Shown: positions 1 to 6,962 of the stretch, in pieces | Layout: each line of letters opens with the position of its first letter | Position numbering within the stretch: position 1 is the first letter of the stretch | IMG/VR virus record: IMGVR_UViG_3300042698_000029 | Span: 89,127-153,126 of that record | Direction: 5' to 3' (one strand) | Source of the DNA: a virus | Length of the DNA: 64,000 bases | Notes under the pieces: generated by a model | Told to the model about the DNA's origin: nothing | Database searches by the model: none | The model's input: only the letters and a program-made list of their open reading frames with translations | Translations under genes and position numbers: made by a program

Positions 1-225
1 CTCCGAGAGCAGTGGGTGTGGTTGGGCTCATGGGGAGCCGGTCGCCGGTACGTCACCGGCACCGTGGAGAAGGGCCAGCCCGTAGTCCGGGACGGCGGTC
101 ATGTGTACGTGTGCCTGCGCGAGCATTTCTCCACCGAATATGACCGGCCCTCTACGGGAGGCTCCTTCTGGGGACACGTCGCCTCTTTCTGCTGCCCTTC
201 CTCCGAGGTGGAACTCCGGGGTTAA
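1..225 (+). CDS. C-terminal fragment of a tail-fibre-type protein (carbohydrate-binding module)
   Basis: An open frame enters from the left edge and stops at TAA 223-225, so only the last 74 codons are visible. The spacing W-G-S-W ... Y-V-T-G-T-V ... V-Y-V-C resembles the ChtBD3/CBM5_12-like modules in two other proteins of this window, near residue 5 of the GDPD fibre (42464-44095) and near residue 50 of the beta-helix fibre (44144-46246). The inferred role is polysaccharide binding at the end of a virion or secreted protein. Assignment rests on this resemblance only; the catalytic part lies outside the window. Confidence 0.5.
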   Translation, partial: LREQWVWLGSWGAGRRYVTGTVEKGQPVVRDGGHVYVCLREHFSTEYDRPSTGGSFWGHVASFCCPSSEVELRG

Positions 226-396
226 TCCCCTCAAGAGGGGTCCGGAAGGGGGATATTCCTCTCGTTCGGGCTGGTGTCCTCTGCCAGGTGGATCTACGGG
301 CTTTATCCTTTTGCCGGACGGCGCTCCTCACACTGGTGGCCCAAAAGGGAGGGGCGTCGTCGGGGATACAGGGCCCGCATGGGTGGCCCTGTACGA

Positions 397-437
397 GAAA
401 ACGGGCTGGTTGCCTTCACGGTGACCAGCCCGTTTTC
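397..437. terminator. Rho-independent terminator
   Basis: A 14-bp stem, gaaaacgggctggt with accagcccgttttc, is separated by a 13-nt loop. The T-rich flank allows it to work for transcripts from the left. Confidence 0.7.
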
Positions 438-451
438 GTTGAACGCTCAAA

Positions 452-678
452 GTCTCATCGTCACTCTTCGTATCGTCTCAGCGAAGTTTCATGATCCATA
501 GAGTGAGACTTTTGATGTCACACTAAGTCACTGGAAATCATGACAAAAAGGTCAGGGTCTCACGAGACGTTGAGACGAGTCTCACGGACGTCTCACCGTC
601 TCACCCGGTCCCACCTGCACGTTTTCCCGTGCGACGTGGCCCACTCCCCAAGGGCGCCTCCCCGTGAGACTCCGAGAC
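452..678. repeat. GTCTCA repeat cluster, candidate clt-like locus
   Basis: Nine exact GTCTCA/TGAGAC hexamers lie at 452, 475, 504, 557, 571, 579, 590, 598 and 665, most within an 8-mer NGTCTCAC; near copies (CGAGAC) occur at 563 and 673. The cluster is directly upstream of the TraB/FtsK-like gene. In Streptomyces plasmids, TraB translocases recognise short plasmid-specific direct repeats at clt through a C-terminal winged helix, so a DNA-transfer or loading site is a reasonable inference. An operator cluster is the alternative. Confidence 0.55.
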
Positions 679-719
679 TTTGGTGACTGTCCGTGCGTCA
701 GGCGAGGGGTGCCGGAGAA

Positions 720-733
720 GTGATCTAGATCAC
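720..733. promoter_or_regulatory. GTGA-N6-TCAC operator-like site
   Basis: This is a perfect 14-bp palindrome, GTGATCTAGATCAC, 71 bp upstream of the translocase start codon. It is one member of the scattered GTGA-N6-TCAC family described in the findings. Confidence 0.5.
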
Positions 734-804
734 ATAAGAGGCCCGTAGAACTATCTGGACACGGTCCGTACGGTGAGAGGTCGATCCCCGAAAAGGAGTC
801 CGCC

Positions 805-2865
805 ATGCTGCACGCATCCGTACCCGCCGCCCAGTTGAATTCCGCTACCGAATACCTGGCCGCCACCGGCGGCGCGGGAGACGCCCTCCAGTGGGTCATC
901 ATCTGGGGCGCCATCCTCTGCGGAGTCCTCTACTTCGTCCGTTACCGCGACGGAGATCACGAGATCTCCGAGGACTTCGGCAAAGTGTTTCGCCGCACGG
1001 GGATGAAGAGGGGCTCCACGCCCGAGAAGGCGGAGGAGGCCCCGGAGCCTGTCGAGGAGGCCGGGCCCCTCTCGGCGGCCGACGTCGAGGCTCTCGTGGA
1101 GCGCAAGCTCGCCGAGCGGATGCCGTCGATGTCCGGTTCTGTCACGATTCCCGGCATCCCCCGTCAGCGCGCGGGGGACCAGGTTCCTCCCCCCTCCATG
1201 CCGGTGAGCTTCGAGAAGGCCCCTGAGGCCGTCCAGGAGCCGCTGCCCGTCGTAGAGGCTGCTCCCCTCCCCGCCGCCCCTGCGAAGCCCGTAGAGGCCG
1301 TCCAGGAGCCCGTCAGCGCCCCGGCGGCCGAAGCCTCTGCGCGTCCTCGTGAGCGCCTGGTCGTGCCCGAAGTGAAGAAGGCCCCCCCGGCCACAGCTGC
1401 CACATCCGCCCCTCGCATCACGCGGGAGGACGAGCCCCTGGAGGCCACCCCGGAGGAGAAGGAGCTGCTCGACAAGCTCGCGCCCCAGGTGTGGGAGAAG
1501 ATCTCCCCCACGCGCAAGCTCGGCGGGACCGTGGTGGAGAGCGCCGTCCTGACCCGGGCCGGGATCCAGGCCGTGATCAAGCTGAACGGCGACTGGACCC
1601 TGCCTAAGTTCCAGGGCCGCGAGGAGTCCGTGCGCATGCTGCTGGAGGTCCGCAAGGACGTCATGACCCGCATCACCGAGTCCGACAAGTCCGGCTGGGT
1701 GGTCCTCAGCCTGCGCACCCGCAGCGCCTGCCCGACCTTCATCCCCTGGTACCCCGGAGCCCCGCTGGGGTTCTGCACCGTGACCGGCAAGGAGATCCGG
1801 GTCGACTTCCGCAGGCACCTGGCCATTGCCGGAGCCTCCAACATGGGCAAGTCCGTGACAGCCCGGAACATCTTCGCCGAGGTGTGCTTCGACTCCGTGG
1901 CCGCCCTGATCTACTGCGACCCCAAGATGGTGGAAGGCGCGCTCTGGCGGGGCCGGGCCCGGGTGGCTCTGGACCCCGATGAGATCCACGACGTGGCCCT
2001 TGAGCTGGACGAAGAGAACACCCGGCGCAAGAACGTCATGCAGCAGCAGGGCTGGGACAAGTGGATCCCCTCCGAGGAGGCTCCCACCCTGATCGTCCCC
2101 GTGGACGAAGGCGCCTCCCTGGTGGCCGACGCCAAGGACTCCTCCCTGGAGAAGGAGGAGAAGATCATCCGCAAGAAGACCCTCTCCATCTTCGTCAAGG
2201 GGGCCCGGGAGTGGCGCTCCCAGGGCATCCACATCATCTGGATGACCCAGTACCCGACCGTGGAAGAGGGGATGCCGCAGCAGATCGGCGCCAACATCCC
2301 GGACCGGATCTCCATGGCGCTCGGCATGGAACGGCACGCCGAGGTCGTCTTCGACAAGGAGAACGTCGCCAACGGCTGGAAGGCCCACAAGCTCCCCCGC
2401 GACCCCAAGGGACTCGCCCTGGTGAAGGTGGGCGAAGAGTGCGAGCCCAACCCCGTGCAGGTCGTCTACCTGGACAAGGACCGGATCGCCGAGCTTCCGC
2501 TGTCGGGCATCTGGTACCCGTCGGGAGTCCGGTACGCCAAGGAGGTCACCGACGAGCCGGAGCCCGTGGACGAGGCCAGCATCGAGCAGGGCGAGCCGGA
2601 GGACGCCGAGCCCAAGGTTGCGGTGAACGACCAGGCCACGACCCTGATCACCCGGGACGGCGAGACGGTCCTGGTCGAGGAGCCATTCACCTCCGAGGAG
2701 AAGGTCCTGATGGCCCTGGAGATGTCCGAGACCGGTCTCATGGCCTTCGCGGACCTGATGAACGAGACGGCCATCCCCAAGCCCACCCTCTACCGGCTGC
2801 TCAACGCCATGCTGGAGAAGGGGAAGATCGCTAAGGGCGGTCACGGCGAGTGGAAGCTCCCCTGA
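805..2865 (+). CDS. TraB/FtsK-SpoIIIE-like DNA translocase
   Basis: This 686-aa protein is a P-loop ATPase of the FtsK/SpoIIIE/TraB superfamily, which pumps double-stranded DNA at membranes. One transmembrane helix is at residues 28-45, then a Pro/Glu/Ala-rich linker runs to about 215. The motor has Walker A GASNMGKS (343-350), Walker B LIVPVDE (429-435) and the family motif GIHIIWMTQ (474-482). The C-terminus (about 640-686) looks like a winged helix, as used by FtsK-gamma and TraB for sequence recognition. The ATG follows AAGGAG at 795-800. In Streptomyces plasmids such a protein mediates mycelial transfer with a KorSA-type repressor, and one lies at 5187-5921. Actinophages also carry FtsK-like genes, so transfer itself is inferred. 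Confidence 0.85.
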   Translation: MLHASVPAAQLNSATEYLAATGGAGDALQWVIIWGAILCGVLYFVRYRDGDHEISEDFGKVFRRTGMKRGSTPEKAEEAPEPVEEAGPLSAADVEALVERKLAERMPSMSGSVTIPGIPRQRAGDQVPPPSMPVSFEKAPEAVQEPLPVVEAAPLPAAPAKPVEAVQEPVSAPAAEASARPRERLVVPEVKKAPPATAATSAPRITREDEPLEATPEEKELLDKLAPQVWEKISPTRKLGGTVVESAVLTRAGIQAVIKLNGDWTLPKFQGREESVRMLLEVRKDVMTRITESDKSGWVVLSLRTRSACPTFIPWYPGAPLGFCTVTGKEIRVDFRRHLAIAGASNMGKSVTARNIFAEVCFDSVAALIYCDPKMVEGALWRGRARVALDPDEIHDVALELDEENTRRKNVMQQQGWDKWIPSEEAPTLIVPVDEGASLVADAKDSSLEKEEKIIRKKTLSIFVKGAREWRSQGIHIIWMTQYPTVEEGMPQQIGANIPDRISMALGMERHAEVVFDKENVANGWKAHKLPRDPKGLALVKVGEECEPNPVQVVYLDKDRIAELPLSGIWYPSGVRYAKEVTDEPEPVDEASIEQGEPEDAEPKVAVNDQATTLITRDGETVLVEEPFTSEEKVLMALEMSETGLMAFADLMNETAIPKPTLYRLLNAMLEKGKIAKGGHGEWKLP

Positions 2866-2887
2866 TCCTGAGGGACCGCTTGGCAGA

Positions 2888-2916
2888 GCCCCGGAGTCGG
2901 TGGTTGACTCCGGGGC
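2888..2916. terminator. Terminator after the translocase gene
   Basis: An 11-bp stem (gccccggagtc with gactccggggc) lies 23 bp after the stop codon of the translocase gene. Confidence 0.65.
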
Positions 2917-2976
2917 CTTAGTCCGTTTGGGGACGACACAGTCGCACTGAGCTGCGACGGAAGGAAGCGATCCGTC

Positions 2977-3264
2977 ATGAGTACCACCTACGACACCGAG
3001 TGGATGTCTCAGATGGCTTGCACGGGCCACGACCCGGACGAGCTCTTCATGGACGGGGCCGCCCAGAGCCGGGGCAAGAGGATCTGCGCTCCGTGCCCTG
3101 TGAAAGCGGAATGCCTGGCGTACGCCAAGGAGCGCGGCATCGACCACGGTGTGTGGGGCGGCTTCACCGACCGGGAGCGGCGTGAGCTGGACCGGAAGTT
3201 CCCTTCGGTCACCGACTGGAAGCGGTTCATCCTGGACGCCAGGTCCCGGCAGGGCGCGGTCTAG
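2977..3264 (+). CDS. WhiB-like (Wbl) iron-sulfur transcription regulator
   Basis: The 95-aa protein has the four conserved cysteines of Wbl proteins at C15, C37, C40 and C46 (CAPC then ECLAYA) and the GVWGG turn at residues 58-62, followed by a basic tail. Wbl proteins bind a 4Fe-4S cluster and usually act by contacting the principal sigma factor. They are confined to actinobacteria and their phages and plasmids, where they can redirect host transcription. GGAAGGA precedes the ATG. It is monocistronic, with hairpins on both sides. Confidence 0.92.
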   Translation: MSTTYDTEWMSQMACTGHDPDELFMDGAAQSRGKRICAPCPVKAECLAYAKERGIDHGVWGGFTDRERRELDRKFPSVTDWKRFILDARSRQGAV

Positions 3265-3295
3265 ACCTCCAGAAGCACCGCTTCAGTGCACACAG

Positions 3296-3333
3296 GAAGG
3301 CCCCCTCCGTTATCAGGTCGGAGGGGGCTTCCC
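3296..3333. terminator. Terminator between whiB-like gene and the convergent gene
   Basis: The core stem is ccccctccg (3301-3309) with cggaggggg (3319-3327), extended by GGAAGG/CTTCC. It is placed to serve both convergent genes. Confidence 0.65.
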
Positions 3334-3384
3334 CATGATCAGGTATCAGGGTGAACCGGAGAAATGCAGTCCGCTTGCCTTCCC

Positions 3385-3780
3385 TCACCTCTGGTACAGG
3401 ACCTCTCCGAGAGAGTAGGTCTGAACCAGAGCGTCGATGTCTCGTTCCGAGAAAGACGTGACCTTCTCGTCATAGAGGTCCTGGATGAGAGACCAAGCGC
3501 TTCCGTGGTCCAACGGCAGCCGCGCTTCCACAGCCGCCTTCAGTCCATGGGCGAGCGACAGCGTCGTAGCCAGGTAAGCCTTAGGTTCTGGATCATCGTG
3601 CCGGGTCAGCCACAGCACCTGCGAGTGCGGGTCTTCCACCGAACCGACGCGGCTGCGGCGCACGGTCGCCCAGTGGGAGCAGGCGCCGTTCTCCACGAGA
3701 TCCAGCATCTGCTTCCAGTACCGATCGGCGATGCGCGCGGGTTGGAGGGTCAAATCGAAAGAAGGGTCGTGTTCGTGCAC
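3385..3780 (-). CDS. Hypothetical protein (131 aa)
   Basis: The protein is soluble and mixed in charge, with no family recognised. The GTG start at 3780 has GGAGGG upstream at somewhat long spacing, so the true start could be slightly different. Third-position GC is high, which supports coding on this strand. It is separated from the next gene upstream by a terminator at 3883-3918. Confidence 0.6.
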   Translation of the reverse strand: MHEHDPSFDLTLQPARIADRYWKQMLDLVENGACSHWATVRRSRVGSVEDPHSQVLWLTRHDDPEPKAYLATTLSLAHGLKAAVEARLPLDHGSAWSLIQDLYDEKVTSFSERDIDALVQTYSLGEVLYQR

Positions 3781-3882
3781 TCTTCAGACATCCCTCCACA
3801 ATATGCGACCATGCCTGGGTGATCTCGGGGGAGAGCACACGTTCCGGCAGTTTCGGAACAGAGTTGAAGATCAGCCCAACAG

Positions 3883-3918
3883 AGAAGCCCCAGGACATCG
3901 AGAGTGTCCTGGGGCTTC
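3883..3918. terminator. Terminator
   Basis: The stem gaagccccaggac pairs with gtcctggggcttc. It follows the RelE-like gene on the minus strand. Confidence 0.65.
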
Positions 3919-3931
3919 TTCTCGTGCGCGA

Positions 3932-4294
3932 TCACAGGGACGTCTTGCCGGACGCCGGAGGGTGGCTGTCCGCCGTAAGGATGAGGATCAGGTGTTCATC
4001 GCCTTCGTCGGCTTCTCCGGAGGCTACGAGAACCTTCAGCTCTTGTTGATCGCCTTCGACCCACCAGCACCGCCACGCGGCTCCCCGGCGAGACAGGTAA
4101 GTCTCGTAGGTCTTTCCGCCGGTCGCCTTGTCGAGTTGCGGGTAGCGCTGCGTTTTGATGCCCGGCCCCTCGAAGGGGTCTTGGGCCATGGACTGGAAGA
4201 CTCCCGCGATGTCGGCCGCGAGCTGCCTGTCCTTCTTCATGGCCTTGGCGAGGATCTTCTCCGCCTTCGGTGTGAGCTCCAGGTGCCAAGTCAT
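3932..4294 (-). CDS. RelE/ParE-fold protein (120 aa)
   Basis: The N-terminus (LELTPKAEKILAKAMKKD), a helical stretch, and the late strand RRGAAWRCWWVEGDQQELKV follow the RelE/ParE toxin-fold layout. Family members are mRNA interferases or gyrase poisons, but phage and plasmid homologues are often uncharacterised. The start overlaps the stop of the GIY-YIG-like gene (ATGA, 4291-4294), so the two are translationally coupled. No classical antitoxin is adjacent, and its upstream partner might fill that role. Function is inferred from fold only. Confidence 0.55.
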   Translation of the reverse strand: MTWHLELTPKAEKILAKAMKKDRQLAADIAGVFQSMAQDPFEGPGIKTQRYPQLDKATGGKTYETYLSRRGAAWRCWWVEGDQQELKVLVASGEADEGDEHLILILTADSHPPASGKTSL

Positions 4295-5022
4295 TGGGCT
4301 TCCTCCAGCATCTTGGCGAGGAACGTCTTGGCGCTGATACCGCGAACTCCGTCTTGGATCCCCTTCACGGATTCGACTACGTCGTCCGTCACGTACTGAG
4401 GAGGTACTTCGTTGTTCTCGGGCAGGAGCGCGATGACCACCTCCATGGGCATGTACGGCGTGACATCCCCTTCGACGCCACGGTCAGCCAGCATCTTCTT
4501 GAGCTTCTTGCTGACGTGCATCGTCCCGTTCAGGACGAGCACCGGTACGAGGGTGATGACGCCGTCTTCGCTCACGGAAGCCTCGTAGGCCGTGTGAGCC
4601 CCGGCGAGGTCCTTGAGGCGGGCGCGTCCCTGGGCATCGAGAGAGATCAGGCCGGACGATTCGCGCGCAACACAGACCTCCTGCTCCGGGTCGTACCCGC
4701 GAGTCAGGTCCTCCTCGGTAACCCCGGCGTCCTTCAAGTACTCGAAGACCTGCTGGAAGTCGATCGTGTCGGGGAATGTCTCCGTCCAACCTCCGTGGGG
4801 CATCTGGTGAGGGGAGAGGAAAGAACCGGGGTGAAGCTCACGGAGACGGCCCAGCACGTGCCCTTCCATCGTCAGGGACTGGGAAGAGGGGAAGGGGCCG
4901 AGATGGACGACCTTCTCCCACCCGTCGCTAACGAGGGCCTTGACCCGCGCCTCCTTTCCCACGCCAACCTTCAGGGCGCCGAACTGAGCGTGACGGAGGA
5001 CGTAGATTCCGGTAGTACGCAC
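4291..5022 (-). CDS. GIY-YIG (T5orf172-like) domain protein
   Basis: The 243-aa frame begins with GTG at 5022 after GAGGAG. The N-terminal 70 residues (TGIYVLRHAQFGALKVGVG, then GWEKVVHLGPF and MEGHVLGRLRE) follow the GIY-YIG nuclease pattern of the T5orf172/MUG113 type. The remainder is unassigned, with a central beta-rich part. The longer open frame to 5184 crosses the upstream terminator and lacks a ribosome site. It forms an operon with the RelE-fold gene. It could be a nuclease-type defence or DNA-processing component; that is inference. Confidence 0.55.
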   Translation of the reverse strand: MRTTGIYVLRHAQFGALKVGVGKEARVKALVSDGWEKVVHLGPFPSSQSLTMEGHVLGRLRELHPGSFLSPHQMPHGGWTETFPDTIDFQQVFEYLKDAGVTEEDLTRGYDPEQEVCVARESSGLISLDAQGRARLKDLAGAHTAYEASVSEDGVITLVPVLVLNGTMHVSKKLKKMLADRGVEGDVTPYMPMEVVIALLPENNEVPPQYVTDDVVESVKGIQDGVRGISAKTFLAKMLEEAQ

Positions 5023-5061
5023 AGCAACTCCTCGGGGAGGTCTTCGACTTGATGTACCTAG

Positions 5062-5088
5062 CTTATCAAGCGCAGCTCTCTGGATAAG
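5062..5088. promoter_or_regulatory. CTTATC-N15-GATAAG dyad
   Basis: Perfect 6-bp arms (5062-5067 and 5083-5088) lie 40 bp upstream of the GTG of the GIY-YIG-like gene, just past the terminator of the GntR gene. TAAGCT within it could serve as a -10 box. The same dyad recurs elsewhere in the window. Confidence 0.45.
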
Positions 5089-5117
5089 AGCTAGTACCTG
5101 TGATGTATGCGACAACG

Positions 5118-5155
5118 AGGAAGCCCCCAGCCAGTACGTCGACTCGGGGCTTCCT
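5118..5155. terminator. Terminator after the GntR gene
   Basis: The stem aggaagcccc pairs with ggggcttcct and lies downstream of the minus-strand regulator gene. Confidence 0.65.
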
Positions 5156-5186
5156 GTGTTCCGGCTCCAGCGCGGCCGGAGCACGA

Positions 5187-5921
5187 TCAGAGCTGTTCCT
5201 CGTAGTGCAGGTACCCGGTCCCCGGGCAGACCTTCACGGCAACCTCTACGACCCGGTCGTCCTCCAGGTACACCGTCCGCACGTCCACCAGAACCGTGGT
5301 CCCCTCTTCCAGCCCAAGGAGGTCCAGTTCCTCGGAGTACGCGGGCCGGGAGGTGATGTCGTGGGAAGCCCTGTCCTGGGGACTGCCGAGCCTCTCGGAG
5401 GCCAGCTCCCGCGATCCGCCCGTAGAAGTGGTTCCTGACAGTTCCGGAACCTGGTTCATGACGTAGGAGGGGTAGTAGGAGCTTGAGAGGTGAGAGACGG
5501 TGCCGTTCCGGGAAACCACCCTGACCCGCACCTGAACCGGATGTCCCGGAGCGACGCCCAGACGTTCGGCCACCACCTCATCAGCGGCCGTCACTTCGGA
5601 TCGGACGATCCGGGAAACTTCCCCTTCCCGCAGTGCCCGTCCGGTCTCCGCGTGGCGCCGCACCCGGTCCGCGATGGAAGGACTCGACACGACGGCCGGA
5701 CGGTAAGCGACTGAAGTCCCGCTTCCCGAGGACGCAACAGTGAGTCCGTCGTTCTTCAGGACCTGGTAGGCCCTGTTGGCCGTGGCCATCGAGATCTTGA
5801 ACTGGTCGCAGACCTTGCGGAGGGTGGGCATCCGGGCGCCCGGGGGCAGCTCGCCCGACAGGATCTTCGTCCGGAAGTAGCCCACCACCTGGTGGTATGT
5901 CCCACGGGTGCTTTCCGTCAT
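5187..5921 (-). CDS. GntR family (HutC/KorSA-like) transcription regulator
   Basis: The 244-aa protein has an N-terminal GntR winged helix (residues 5-75; GELPPGARMPTLRKVCDQF, then AYQVLKNDGL with the wing at GSGTSV). The C-terminal domain is of UTRA/HutC type. KorSA-like members repress transfer and replication genes in Streptomyces elements. GGGGAAAAG precedes the ATG. It is divergent from the 66-aa gene at 6145, and between them lies a 22-bp inverted repeat containing GTGA-N6-TCAC (6013-6034), a good autoregulatory operator candidate. Confidence 0.88.
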   Translation of the reverse strand: MTESTRGTYHQVVGYFRTKILSGELPPGARMPTLRKVCDQFKISMATANRAYQVLKNDGLTVASSGSGTSVAYRPAVVSSPSIADRVRRHAETGRALREGEVSRIVRSEVTAADEVVAERLGVAPGHPVQVRVRVVSRNGTVSHLSSSYYPSYVMNQVPELSGTTSTGGSRELASERLGSPQDRASHDITSRPAYSEELDLLGLEEGTTVLVDVRTVYLEDDRVVEVAVKVCPGTGYLHYEEQL

Positions 5922-6012
5922 GATCTTTTCCCCTATCTTGCTCTGAAGTGTTGCACATCACTCTGTTCTGCTCTAGATTAAATGACGCAAGCAGCGCACG
6001 GCAAGAGAGATC

Positions 6013-6034
6013 CACTGTGAAGTGGCTCACAGTG
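6013..6034. promoter_or_regulatory. Extended operator dyad in the gntR divergent region
   Basis: CACTGTGA and TCACAGTG form perfect 8-bp arms around a 6-bp spacer. It is the longest-armed member here of the GTGA-N6-TCAC family apart from the site at 60835. The position between two divergent genes suggests control of both. Confidence 0.55.
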
Positions 6035-6144
6035 TTCGGATAGTTCCAATCTATCCTGACACAAAACGGAGTGTCGCCTCGCGAGATGGCCTGTGATCCG
6101 CACGAAAATGTACGGAAACCCGAAGCGTCCCAAGGGAGCACACC

Positions 6145-6345
6145 GTGTACGACCCCCTGTTCGAGCCTGCGCGCACCTTGAACACGAACTACCTCGCCGA
6201 GGCGCTCCACTCACTGCGGCAGGTCACCCCTCCCCGTCTCGAAGACCAGGCGTACGGAGCTGACGGAGTCTTCGACGTGACGTCCTACTTCGAGTCTCTT
6301 CGAAGGGAGCTCGACCGGATCGAAGACGAGTGGAAGAACCTCTGA
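6145..6345 (+). CDS. Hypothetical protein (66 aa)
   Basis: A small acidic protein with a GTG start after AAGGGAG. It ends in a charged helix (SLRRELDRIEDEW). It is divergently transcribed from the GntR regulator. Sequence AATCTATCCTGACAC at 6048-6062, about 90 bp upstream, also occurs inverted near 13670, hinting at a shared promoter element. No function recognised. Confidence 0.65.
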   Translation: MYDPLFEPARTLNTNYLAEALHSLRQVTPPRLEDQAYGADGVFDVTSYFESLRRELDRIEDEWKNL

Positions 6346-6428
6346 CAAGCAAACAGGGCCCCCGCTACCAACGAGGGCCCCAGATCAAGCAGTTCCCAAC
6401 CGAAGCCATCGGATAAGGAGTCTTCAGC

Positions 6429-6755
6429 ATGAACGACATCGATACCGACCGCAAGGACCGAATCACCTCCGTCGTAGACCTTCTTCAGACGCGGCATGGT
6501 GACCTCTTCAAGACCTTCCCCGTTGCCCGGCAGGCGCGGGAGGTAGTGAGTGCGGTGCAGGGTCTGATCGCCTCCGACGAAGTAATGGTCATCATCCGAC
6601 GGGTCTCCGGTGACCGGCCCAAGCAGGCAGCGGTCGCGAACGCTCTCGCCCGTGCCAAGGAGAGGGGACTCATCCACAGTCCGCGCAAGGGACTGTGGGG
6701 TGCCTCCCTGGCAGGGGGTGTGTACGGAGGAGGGTCCGACCCGACCTCCCCCTGA
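6429..6755 (+). CDS. Hypothetical protein, possible winged-helix (108 aa)
   Basis: ATG follows AAGGAG. The C-terminal half (KQAAVANALARAKERGLI, then SPRKGLWG) has the look of a recognition helix and wing, so DNA binding is possible, and its position just before the replication gene would suit a regulator of copy number. No family match was made with certainty. Confidence 0.6.
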   Translation: MNDIDTDRKDRITSVVDLLQTRHGDLFKTFPVARQAREVVSAVQGLIASDEVMVIIRRVSGDRPKQAAVANALARAKERGLIHSPRKGLWGASLAGGVYGGGSDPTSP

Positions 6756-6798
6756 CGGGGCGAGCCCGCTCCTGATGGAAGAATGACGGCAGAAAAGC

Positions 6799-6832
6799 GA
6801 AGGAGCCCCTGGTGTGGATCAGGGGCTCCTTC
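6799..6832. terminator. Terminator upstream of rep1
   Basis: The stem gaaggagcccct pairs with aggggctccttc and isolates the rep1 transcript from the preceding gene. Confidence 0.65.
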
Positions 6833-6908
6833 AGGTACGAACTCCCCATCCCCATGGGGTGCGCGCGATGTCACTATCAATCAGCTACCCAGAGGTTATC
6901 CGATGGGA

Positions 6909-6962
6909 GTGACGTCACACCACCCCGCTGTCCGGAAGGACCGGAAAAGTGACCGATGTCAC
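6909..6962. promoter_or_regulatory. Double palindromic operator at rep1 start
   Basis: GTGACGTCAC (6909-6918) is a perfect palindrome. GTGACCGATGTCAC (6949-6962) matches GTGA-N6-TCAC, and its first three bases are the rep1 GTG start codon. A protein bound here would block translation-start DNA and transcription of rep1. Confidence 0.5.

Larger units (their letters stand above)
226..804. other. Non-coding interval with terminator, GTCTCA repeats and an operator-like palindrome
   Basis: No gene with a convincing start or ribosome site was found in this 579-bp gap. It holds a hairpin terminator (397-437), a cluster of GTCTCA/TGAGAC repeats (452-678) and the 14-bp perfect palindrome GTGATCTAGATCAC (720-733) just upstream of the translocase gene. 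The candidate frames at 274-501 run through the terminator and are treated as chance ORFs. Confidence 0.6.

Noticed and set aside
274-501. 75-codon frame after the partial gene
   Set aside because: It reads through the terminator at 397-437 and lacks a ribosome site.
751-3147. 798-codon open frame opposite the translocase gene
   Set aside because: It is the antisense shadow of a GC-rich gene: low-complexity His/Leu/Gly composition, no ribosome site, and it covers the whiB-like start.
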